In this document: in pieces, positions 31,625 to 38,869 of the stretch
How positions within the stretch are numbered: position 1 is the stretch's first letter
Layout: every line of letters starts with the position of its first letter
NCBI GenBank assembly: GCA_017463105.1
Contig: JAFTPU010000012.1
Coordinates: forward strand, 93,022-157,021
Direction: 5' to 3'
DNA: 64,000 bases
From: Clostridia bacterium
Lineage (GTDB): Bacteria > Bacillota > Clostridia > Christensenellales > Borkfalkiaceae
The notes under the pieces: generated by a model
The model's database searches: none
What the model was told of the DNA's origin: nothing
The model's input: the letters and a program-made list of their open reading frames with translations, nothing else
Position numbers and translations under genes: made by a program

Positions 31625-31870
31625 TCAATCATCGTCGGAAATGTTTTCAATTTCAAATTGCGCGTCGTTGAAGAAATCCACTAAACGGATATCGAAGCCA
31701 CGGCAAATATTTAGGATGCTTTCCAGTGTTACGGTATGACTCTTGCATCGCATAATATGCGAAAGGGTGGAGAGGGGTAGGGCGCTGCGCTGTGCAAGCT
31801 GGTACTGTGTCCAATTTCGAGCCTTTAACAGCTCTTTCATTCTTAAAGATACGAGTTTGTTGATTTTCAT
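31625..31870 (-). CDS. XRE-family regulator
   Basis: An 81-aa helix-turn-helix protein (NWTQYQLAQRSALPLSTLSH, then LNICRGFDIRLVDFF) with an acidic C-terminus. AAGGAGG precedes the ATG. Outermost gene of the prophage at the right end. Interval 31871-32051 holds AT-rich DNA and two TTTGGGGAG direct repeats, no gene. Confidence 0.8.
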   Translation of the reverse strand: MKINKLVSLRMKELLKARNWTQYQLAQRSALPLSTLSHIMRCKSHTVTLESILNICRGFDIRLVDFFNDAQFEIENISDDD

Positions 31871-32051
31871 AAAAATCCTCCTTGGTGATGATTACCTTTG
31901 ATTGTATTTTTTTGAAAAAACAAATTACTTCGGTGGATTGGAAAAAAATGGAATTTTTTTCCAATGATGTTTTTTCAAAAAACAAGAAAGAGGATTAAAT
32001 TTTAAATCAATCAGTAACAGCGAGGAGTTTTGGGGAGTGTTTGGGGAGAAA

Positions 32052-32088
32052 AAGCCCGACAGCCTTATAAATAAAGGCTGTCGGGCTT
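32052..32088. terminator. 15-bp perfect hairpin near the right prophage end
   Basis: AAGCCCGACAGCCTT, loop ATAAATA, AAGGCTGTCGGGCTT. Strong stem without a T run, 12 bp before the attachment-site core. Confidence 0.65.
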
Positions 32089-32100
32089 GGTGTTTGCTCC

Positions 32101-32123
32101 TTCAATTCCTGTCGACCGCACCA
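32101..32123 (+). other. attR: attR-like site: 3' end of a tRNA gene
   Basis: TTCAATT (T loop), CCTGT (T stem), CGACCGC (acceptor), A, CCA: exactly the last 23 nt of a tRNA, with no matching 5' half. ACAGG is missing upstream, where phage DNA sits. The acceptor implies a tRNA beginning GCGGTCG, common in tRNA-Leu. The intact tRNA should lie beyond the left window edge next to the integrase. Confidence 0.75.
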
Positions 32124-32128
32124 GCGTA

Positions 32129-32168
32129 AGGCATTTATGCAAGAAAAGTTGCATAAATGCCCTTTTTC
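32129..32168 (+). terminator. Terminator of the original tRNA gene
   Basis: GGCATTTATGCAA, loop GAAAAG, TTGCATAAATGCC, then CTTTTTCTTTG, a few bp after the CCA end. Confidence 0.85.
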
Positions 32169-32373
32169 TTTGTATTTTTGCATAAATATTCTATGAAAAA
32201 GCCGTGATTTTCACGTTTTTCGCCCAGATTGGCGTGTTTTTTGGCGAGTTAAATAGATAGAAAGACCTGTCGATTATTCCTGAAAAACCTGTCGACTTAC
32301 AGAAAAGCATAAATCCTTTCTTTTCGGCGCGCATTTGGCGTAGGGCATTGATAAAGGCTTATAAAAAGAGAAA

Positions 32374-32411
32374 CCGTTTGGCGAGTGATTTTCTCGTCAA
32401 ACGGCGTTTTA
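32374..32411 (+). terminator. Terminator-like hairpin
   Basis: CCGTTTGGCGAG, 7-nt loop, CTCGTCAAACGG, then CGTTTTAT. One wobble in a 12-bp stem. No gene is recognisable between 32169 and 32373. Confidence 0.6.
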
Positions 32412-32425
32412 TAGGTTAAAAATGA

Positions 32426-32454
32426 TTGACAGGTTTTTATTTTTGTTATATACT
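32426..32454 (+). promoter_or_regulatory. Consensus promoter of an unassigned non-coding RNA
   Basis: TTGACA (32426-32431), 17-bp spacer, TATACT (32449-32454). GCATTATTGATAATGC (32461-32476), a palindrome, lies at the expected start. Confidence 0.82.
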
Positions 32455-32460
32455 TATAGT

Positions 32461-32791
32461 GCATTATTGATAATGCCCAATCAGCTTTATTACAAAGAGG
32501 ACGACTGCGATACTAATTAAGCAGGGTGAAAAATCATGATTTTCTTTACGTCTATTGATTGGCGGGTGTAGCCTTAAAGTTTGACACAGGTAGGCGCGTT
32601 TTAGAAGTTTGACGCCGTAACGCCTGAACCCGACGTTAATTACAAATAGGCCACGTGACATGAAAGTGCTTCACGATCTGCAGCTTTACGCTTTATGTTA
32701 GTTTTGCGTTTAGTAACGAAATGTTTAAATAGCGGCTAATGGAACTTCTAAATCCAAGCTCATCTTTTGAATGAGCTTGGATTTTTTATCT
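32461..32791 (+). ncRNA. Candidate structured non-coding RNA of about 330 nt
   Basis: Bounded by a consensus promoter and a terminator with a 13-bp stem (AATCCAAGCTCAT / ATGAGCTTGGATT, 32751-32783, then T tract). Visible pairings: CCAATCA (32477-32483) with TGATTGG (32556-32562), enclosing GACG/CGTC and two hairpins; CGGGT (32563-32567) with ACCCG (32628-32632); GCCT with AGGC; CGTGA with TCACG; CGTT with AACG. Longest ATG frames with any start context are 11-13 codons. I do not see the signatures of RNase P, SRP, tmRNA or 6S RNA. Confidence 0.68.
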
Positions 32792-32832
32792 AAAATTCAA
32801 ATATAACTTTATCCATTTCCGATTTCATGAAC

Positions 32833-34265
32833 TTATCGGGGAAGTGCGTATATACTCTGCCGACCAATCTTACCTTCACCAAACTTCTTATGAATAACGA
32901 CCGCGTCTGCAACTGCTCCCGACAAGTCAAGTTCGGGTTTTTCTTCTTGCTCTTGGGGTTGCTCAGGGCGACTTGTCACCACAATTCCGACTCTACCGCT
33001 AAAACGATCGTAATCGGCAGGCGTAACCGTTTGTCCATCCTGCGTAACAGCAACTTTCGACTCGACAACGGCAGGGGCGATTTCTTCCACGATTTCGGGC
33101 ATTGCCTCCGCCACAAAATCCATTGTCGCTTGTTGATTGAAGAACAGCTTTTGATATTCTTCCCTGCGGATAACGGTATCCCAACCGCCGATCTCGTCAG
33201 AAATATTCTTCTCAATACCCGTATAAGACAGCGACGAATCTTCATAACGCTTAAACTTAAAAATAGCGTCGTTCATCAAACTTGCGTTAAACACGCCGAT
33301 AGAACACAAAAGGTTGAAATCGTTAACGTCCAAGCCCGTAACTTTCTTGAAAAGCCCGGGCTCTAACTGCGTGATAACGTCCTTCAAAGACCGTTCGCGA
33401 TAATCCGTCAAATACATAAACACAGGCACGCGCGTAGCGAACTTGATGAGTTTTTCCTGTATCTGCTTACGCATAGACTTGTATTCTTTTTCTTCTTGCG
33501 AAAGTTCTTTCTTTTCTTTATCGGTGAGTTTTTGCTCTTTCTCTTTCTTCGCCTTCTTCACGGCTTCCGACTTGTTGATAATTGCCGTAATATCTTGGTT
33601 AAGAGAGCGGAAACCTTCGATACGCATAGGCGGACGCTTGTCTTGCCCAAGTTTCAAATCGTCAACGCTCGATGGCAGATACGAACCGCGAATCAAATCC
33701 AACCACTTTTGCACTTCGTTTTCATAAACGAATTTCGCATCCGCGCCCTTGCCTTTTGCCGAGAAAAACACGTTAAGGTCAAATTCGTCATATTCGCCTT
33801 GAACCGCAATTTGACGGATGCTTTCGGGAATACGGTAGGTCAGCATCACCATTCGGGGCAATGCCAAGTAGGGATTTCCCAAACCTATCCACGATTCCTT
33901 TGCGTTTTGCTCGTCCGAATACGTCCAGTTGTAGATTTGGTCTTCGATAAACTCACCGCTGTTGATAGCGCGGAAAGGCGTACCCGAAAGGAAAAGATAA
34001 TATCCCGTGGAAATAGGCAAAAACGTTTCGTTGTACGCGTTGTCCGCCTCGGTGCGTTTGTACTGTTCCATATCGAAATCCGCGTTTTCTTCTTCGTCGG
34101 GATTTTCAAACAGCTTTTTCGCATTCTCACGCCACGCGCCGAAATGGTATTCGTCAAAGATAACCAAATCCCATTGCGTAGTGTGGATAAACTCGTTTTT
34201 CGCCTTGATACCGCCGTTTTCATTCGTGCCTAAAAGGTCTTGGAACGAACCGAATACCACGATAT
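32833..34265 (-). pseudogene. Truncated restriction-type DEAD-box helicase subunit
   Basis: C-terminal two thirds of a large superfamily-2 restriction helicase. Retained: LVIFDEYHFGAW (motif II), YYLFLSGTPFRA (motif III) and a long helical C-terminal region. The N-terminus with Walker A and motif I is missing. The reading frame opens into unrelated coding DNA of a methylase fragment at about 34265, so translation from its apparent start would give a chimera. Remnant of a type III or Eco57I-like restriction-modification system. Confidence 0.75.
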
Positions 34266-34627
34266 CCTGAAAAATTAGTATAGGGGTTGTTGTAGTATTC
34301 ACCGTCGATAAGTTTAATTTTTTCTAAAATTTGATAAGATTTTGGATCTCTAATAACAATACCTGCATTTGTAGAATCCAAATAATCGTAGCGTTCTTGT
34401 ACTGTTTGATTCCCCGACGGGTGGAAAAAGTATTGACATTTTCCCTCATAGTCATTTTCATATAAGAAATAATTTACACCACCCATAATGCTAACGCCAG
34501 GGAAACAATCTGACGAATCTTCAAAATCGTGAATAACTCTAAAATGATTTGATTTTAATAAAGCTTCTACCCATTCGTCGGGAATACCTTGCGAAGTTTT
34601 AGTCATCCAACGACTTGGCGTAATCAT
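34266..34627 (-). pseudogene. Fragment of an Eco57I-like DNA adenine methylase
   Basis: Residues MITPSRWMTKTSQGIPDEWV and later FRVIHDFEDSSDCFPGV, GGVNYFLYEND match the middle of Eco57I-type modification methylases. The upstream NPPY catalytic motif and downstream target-recognition part are absent. It is fused out of frame to the helicase remnant, a deletion joint between two genes of one restriction-modification locus. Confidence 0.75.
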
Positions 34628-34700
34628 ACATAAGTATAGGAAAGTTCTTTGATTACAAAATCAAAAACGTCTCCGAGCGGGGCGTTTTTTTGTATGGTAA

Positions 34701-34723
34701 AACCACGCCATAGCGGCGTGGTT
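34701..34723 (-). terminator. Terminator of the M28 peptidase gene
   Basis: AACCACGCC / GGCGTGGTT with 5-nt loop; on the minus strand it runs into TTTTAC. A second GC hairpin with a T7 tract at 34661-34691 points rightward. Confidence 0.72.
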
Positions 34724-34750
34724 CGTATCTCCGTATTATAACTCGAACCG

Positions 34751-37099
34751 TCACTCCGTCAAGACGTAGCGGTTTAAAAGCCACAAATTAAAGTGCAGTT
34801 TTTCTTCGTCGTTCGCGTAAGCTTCGGGGATAAGAGGCGCGTGGTCTCTTACGACCTCTTTATAAGATACGGCGGCGCTCCCGCCGTTTACCGTCACGGT
34901 GCAATCGTAGTGGATCGCGATCGAATACAGACTACCTGCGCTCCCCAGCTCGTACGTCTGCGAGGTAACGCCGTCGTCGATCGTAAACGACCGTGCGCTT
35001 TCGTTCGTGAATTCGAGGTATACGATCGCTCCGTCCGTCGTTTTTTCTATCGTCAGCGCGTTCCCTTCCGCCGTCGAAAGCACGGAAAGTCCCACCGCGA
35101 GTTCCTCGCCTTCGCCCGCGTAGTGATCGTTCGTATAGTCCATTTCGGGCGCGTATTTTTTCAGAGCGCGATAGGCGTTCAGATCGTAAATACGGTATTC
35201 GGTATCGCCGTTTTCGTCCACGACGTACACGAGCGCGTCGTCGAACGGCAGCTTCGAATTTCCTTGTTTTCCCTGTAAATTCACGCTCGCGTTCGGAACG
35301 ATCAGGCTGACGACGAGGAATATCGCCATGGCGACGGCTACGATATGGAGCGAGCCTTCCGCAGGGGAAACGGCAAGCTCCTTTTTGTCTTTACGGCACG
35401 CGCGGACGACCGTGCGTACGGACGCGTATTTGCATACGGGCGTGATACGGATCCCCGCGCCGAACAGAGTGAGCGCGAATACGAGACCGTAAACGTACGC
35501 CATCGTCAAGCCCAAAGCGGAGGTCGCCAAAACGATCACGGGAGTCACGACGGGCAAATACAGCGCCGTGGCGAGCAATTCGCCGTGGAACTCCGCAAAA
35601 TCGAATTTTTTAAGGCACGTGATCAGCAGTTCGTTGACAGTCAACAAGATACCGCTGAACGTAAAGAGGTAGCTTGCGTCGGGCAACGCGAAGGAGAGGA
35701 CGATTCCCAAAAACGCGTGGACGTATGCGAACGCCCGCGCCATATCTCTGCGTTCGATCTTGAGCCATTTACACGCAAAATGCGTCGTCAACGCGGTAAC
35801 GCCGAGCGAAAGGATCGCAAGCCCTACCACGATCGCCGTATTCGAATACGTGATCGTACCGATCGTGTGAATATCGATCACGCCGAACAGTGCCGCGATC
35901 AGCTGGAAGAAGTAGTAGCAGACGAACGCCGCGACGGCGGCGACAAGCAATCCCGCGACGATCCCCGCGATCGCTTTCGCCGTCTTTTTCCAATTGTTTT
36001 CTTTGCGGTAAAAGATCGCAAGCAGAACGTTCGCCGCGATCAGGACGATCGCCAGCACGGCAAGCACGATCACCGTCGTATGGTTATAAACGACCGTGGA
36101 AACGTTCAGATAGGAAAAGAAGATCGCCGATTCCTCCGCATCGTAAAGGGAAGAAAGCTCGTAATCGGCAAGCCGCGAGATCAACCCGTCCACAAGCTGC
36201 GCCTGTTGGGAAAGATAGCTCATGCCCACGCTTTCGGGATCATCGTTTTGCGTGTGGTAATCCTCGCCGCCGTTGATATTCGCCACGTTCAGTCCCTGAT
36301 ACGCGTCCTTGAAGGTCGTGAAATCGGTATTGTTCGGCATCATATCGTAAACCATCGTCGCGACCGAGCAAGTGAATAAATTCTCGTTTACCTCGGCAAA
36401 CAGCTTGACGGTATTATAATTGTTCTTGCCCGTCTCGAACATGATAAGCGTGCCGCTCGTTCCGCGCGATTCGAGATTCGTCACGAATTTCGTGCGTCCG
36501 ATCGCGTCGTTAAAACCCGTAAATTCCGCCGCCATCGCCTCCGAACCGTACATGCCGAACTCCTCGCCGTTCACGAAACAAAACAGCAGGTCGTTGGAAA
36601 GGGTATACCCGTTTTCCATTTTATCCAAATAATAACGGATCGCTTCCAGCATCACCGCGCACGCCACGCCGTCGTCGGAGGAGCCCTGTCCCATGGGAAC
36701 GGAATCGAAATGCCCCATAAACATCACCGCTTCGTTGCTTTTTTTCGCGCCGTTTGCGGGAATATGCACGATCAGATTCTTTAAATACCAATTCTGATGA
36801 TCGCTGTCGACCGCCACGAAATCCTGCACGAGATAGGCGGGCTTCTCCGTCGTGTCCCCGTTCGTCACCCCGTAGCTTTCCACCGTCGAGATAAGATATT
36901 CCAGCGCTTTCTCGTTGGCTTCCGTGTGCATGATCGACCGCGGTCCGTTCTCGGACAGCTTTTCGACGTGCGCCGTTATCCGCGCTTGGTCGAATACGGT
37001 CTGTTTGCGCGTTTCGTTCGTGTCGACGATCGACAAAACGAAAAACAGACACAGAATAACCCCAAGCACAACGTTTACGATCTTTTTGATCTTGTTCAT
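34751..37099 (-). CDS. Membrane-bound M28 family metallopeptidase
   Basis: A 782-aa zinc aminopeptidase-type protein. One N-terminal membrane helix (about 7-26) places the catalytic domain outside. Di-zinc motifs: H130 in MGHFDSV, D142/D143 in GSSDDGVA, E179/E180 in VNGEEFG, E210 in NLESRG, and a His in EDYHTQND near 278. About eight membrane helices follow (about 340-610) and then an extracytoplasmic C-terminal domain of about 180 aa, like eukaryotic Fxna/ERMP1-type M28 proteins. It likely trims external peptides, suited to the Opp importer nearby. It has its own promoter and operator. Confidence 0.92.
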   Translation of the reverse strand: MNKIKKIVNVVLGVILCLFFVLSIVDTNETRKQTVFDQARITAHVEKLSENGPRSIMHTEANEKALEYLISTVESYGVTNGDTTEKPAYLVQDFVAVDSDHQNWYLKNLIVHIPANGAKKSNEAVMFMGHFDSVPMGQGSSDDGVACAVMLEAIRYYLDKMENGYTLSNDLLFCFVNGEEFGMYGSEAMAAEFTGFNDAIGRTKFVTNLESRGTSGTLIMFETGKNNYNTVKLFAEVNENLFTCSVATMVYDMMPNNTDFTTFKDAYQGLNVANINGGEDYHTQNDDPESVGMSYLSQQAQLVDGLISRLADYELSSLYDAEESAIFFSYLNVSTVVYNHTTVIVLAVLAIVLIAANVLLAIFYRKENNWKKTAKAIAGIVAGLLVAAVAAFVCYYFFQLIAALFGVIDIHTIGTITYSNTAIVVGLAILSLGVTALTTHFACKWLKIERRDMARAFAYVHAFLGIVLSFALPDASYLFTFSGILLTVNELLITCLKKFDFAEFHGELLATALYLPVVTPVIVLATSALGLTMAYVYGLVFALTLFGAGIRITPVCKYASVRTVVRACRKDKKELAVSPAEGSLHIVAVAMAIFLVVSLIVPNASVNLQGKQGNSKLPFDDALVYVVDENGDTEYRIYDLNAYRALKKYAPEMDYTNDHYAGEGEELAVGLSVLSTAEGNALTIEKTTDGAIVYLEFTNESARSFTIDDGVTSQTYELGSAGSLYSIAIHYDCTVTVNGGSAAVSYKEVVRDHAPLIPEAYANDEEKLHFNLWLLNRYVLTE

Positions 37100-37170
37100 A
37101 AAACCTCCGTCTCTCTTGCTTTTATATTATCGTCGCGCGAAAACACGCAAAGACAAGCAAAAGTAAAACT

Positions 37171-37220
37171 TGTTGATTTATCAACAGGCAGATTATACTA
37201 TATACTTGTTGTAAAGTCAA
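37171..37220 (-). promoter_or_regulatory. Promoter and operator of the M28 peptidase gene
   Basis: Minus strand: TTGACT (37215-37220), 17-bp spacer, TATAAT (37192-37197). TGTTGAT TT ATCAACA (37171-37186), a perfect palindrome, overlaps the start site. Interval 37221-37396 shows no gene. Confidence 0.82.
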
Positions 37221-37396
37221 GAAGATGAAGGTAAATATTTCGAAAATTTTTCCCGAAGGGTACAAAAAACGCGAAAACGCCACGACGGGGAAAAGGCGCT
37301 TTTCTTTCGGAAACGCGAAACGTGCGCACGGGGGGAAGTGCGGTCGTATCTGCGCAAAAAAATGCCGAAAAATGCGGTAAAAATTCTTTAAATCAG

Positions 37397-37425
37397 TTGC
37401 AAAACCATAATCGGTGTGCTATAAT
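37397..37425 (+). promoter_or_regulatory. Promoter of the peptide-uptake locus
   Basis: TTGCAA (37397-37402), 17-bp spacer ending in TGC, TATAAT (37420-37425): an extended -10 promoter. Start near 37432, giving a leader of about 250 nt before the first gene. Confidence 0.7.
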
Positions 37426-37509
37426 AAAGAAGAAATAACATCGTTGTTTGGTAGGTTTATACCATGGCTTCGAGTCGATCGGGCGCGCGGGATCGTCGAA
37501 TTATGGTTT

Positions 37510-37651
37510 CGGGCTTTTGTCCGATACCGTAGTCTTGTATCGGACAAAAGCCCGACGTTGCGGAAACCAAAAATCGGGTCGGACGTCGAAGAAAACGGCT
37601 CGAAAAAAATAACAGGGACGTCCCTGTTAGCTTAACTATTGTTAAGCTAAC
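37510..37651 (+). promoter_or_regulatory. Structured 5' leader with three inverted repeats
   Basis: An 18-bp perfect stem pairs 37510-37527 (CGGGCTTTTGTCCGATAC) with 37537-37554, extended outward by GGTTTC/GGAAACC. Then AACAGGGACGTCCCTGTT (37611-37628), a perfect palindrome, overlaps GTTAGCTTAAC TATT GTTAAGCTAAC (37626-37651) followed by CAAAAAAT. The last two are mutually exclusive, as in an attenuator. It is not a riboswitch class I recognise; a small mobile repeat is the alternative. Confidence 0.55.
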
Positions 37652-37681
37652 AAAAAATATTTATCGGATCGTGAAGGAAAG

Positions 37682-38854
37682 ATGAAAGAGGTTCGCAGGA
37701 AATTGAAGAGATGGCTCGTAGGCGCGTTGGCGATATTCGCGGCTGCGTTATGCGGCGCGTGTACTTCGGCGACGGGAAAGGAAGGAAAGACGAAGATCGT
37801 TTTCGAATTGGAGGGCGGAACCTATCGGAACTGCGTGCTCCCGATCGTTTGCTATTATGATTTCGAAGAGAATACGCAGAATCTGATCTTGGAGCCGACC
37901 GCGCTTTCCAAGATAGAGATCACCCGCGCGGGGTATCGGATCGAGGGCTGGTATCAAACGAAAACGCAAGAGGGCGAAAATTTTGTTTATTCGGACAAAT
38001 GGGATTTCTCCACGGACAAAGTCACCTCGGACGGGGTCACGCTTTACGCGAAGTGGGAAAAGGAGATCCGATATTCGTACAACGTTTGCTACCGCGACGA
38101 CAAGGGCGAGGCGCAGGTACTGGGCAGCTACGAGGTGAACGAGGGAGAAGCGTTCGAAGATTATCTTAGTTACGCGACGAAGCGTTACGGCTACACGGCG
38201 TTGGGCTACAGGACGGAGCAAGGAGAGGTTTGGGATAAAACGTTTACCCACCCCGGCGGAGAAGAGAGCCTTGCCGTCAACGTGTTCGTGGAATACATAG
38301 AGGGCACGTACGCCATAGTGGAGACGGCGGCGCAACTCAAAGCGAACAAAACGAAGAACATCTACCTTATCGCCGACATCGATTTCGACGGAGCGGATTT
38401 CGGCTTCGGGGATTATCGGGGTACGCTTTTGGGGAACGGACACAAGATTTCCAATTTCAAATTGCAATACGACGCGACCAAAAACGCGTTGACGACCGAT
38501 TTTGACGACGAGAACAAGAAGAGCCTTTGTATCGGGCTGTTCGGAAACGCGAACGGCGCGGTGATCGAAAACGTGCGTTTTGAAAACGTAACGGTGGACG
38601 TGGCGACGGGCTTGTCGATCACGCACAGGATATACGTGGCGCCTTTGGGCGTGGACGTAAAGAATACGCGGATAAGCAACGTAACGTTCGAAGGAACGTT
38701 CGGCTATTCCAAATTGCCCGACGGCTTCGACGCGGAAGAAAACCTGAAGTTCGTTACGGACGGGGCGTATTACAGAAAGGACGACGGCACGACGGTGGAA
38801 AACTTTACCGCCGACATCGATATCGTCGGAGAAATAACGGAAAAACAAGAATAA
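37682..38854 (+). CDS. Lipoprotein with InlB-type repeat and GLUG-like beta-helix region
   Basis: A 390-aa lipoprotein: basic N-region, hydrophobic core and lipobox LCGAC with Cys27. Residues about 40-120 form a Listeria-Bacteroides/InlB-B-type repeat (ITRAGYRIEGWYQTK, SDGVTLYAKWEKE), with a diverged second one to 200. From 215 strands such as IYLIADIDFDGADFGFGDYR and IENVRFENVTVDVATG resemble GLUG or right-handed helix repeats seen in adhesins. It is the first gene of the Opp operon. Probably a surface protein; ligand unknown. Confidence 0.78.
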   Translation: MKEVRRKLKRWLVGALAIFAAALCGACTSATGKEGKTKIVFELEGGTYRNCVLPIVCYYDFEENTQNLILEPTALSKIEITRAGYRIEGWYQTKTQEGENFVYSDKWDFSTDKVTSDGVTLYAKWEKEIRYSYNVCYRDDKGEAQVLGSYEVNEGEAFEDYLSYATKRYGYTALGYRTEQGEVWDKTFTHPGGEESLAVNVFVEYIEGTYAIVETAAQLKANKTKNIYLIADIDFDGADFGFGDYRGTLLGNGHKISNFKLQYDATKNALTTDFDDENKKSLCIGLFGNANGAVIENVRFENVTVDVATGLSITHRIYVAPLGVDVKNTRISNVTFEGTFGYSKLPDGFDAEENLKFVTDGAYYRKDDGTTVENFTADIDIVGEITEKQE

Positions 38855-38869
38855 CGAGGAGAAACGAAT

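Noticed and set aside
32265-32295. ACCTGTCGA repeats 22 bp apart, resembling the att core
   Set aside because: Only nine bases match, with no extended tRNA homology; chance cannot be excluded.
32461-32791. tmRNA, RNase P, SRP or 6S RNA
   Set aside because: No CCA end or tag frame, no RNase P or SRP core sequences, and the fold is multi-branched instead of one long 6S-type hairpin.
35345-36379. 344-codon plus-strand open frame inside the M28 gene
   Set aside because: Charged Arg/Asp shadow of a membrane segment; the minus strand has conserved zinc motifs.
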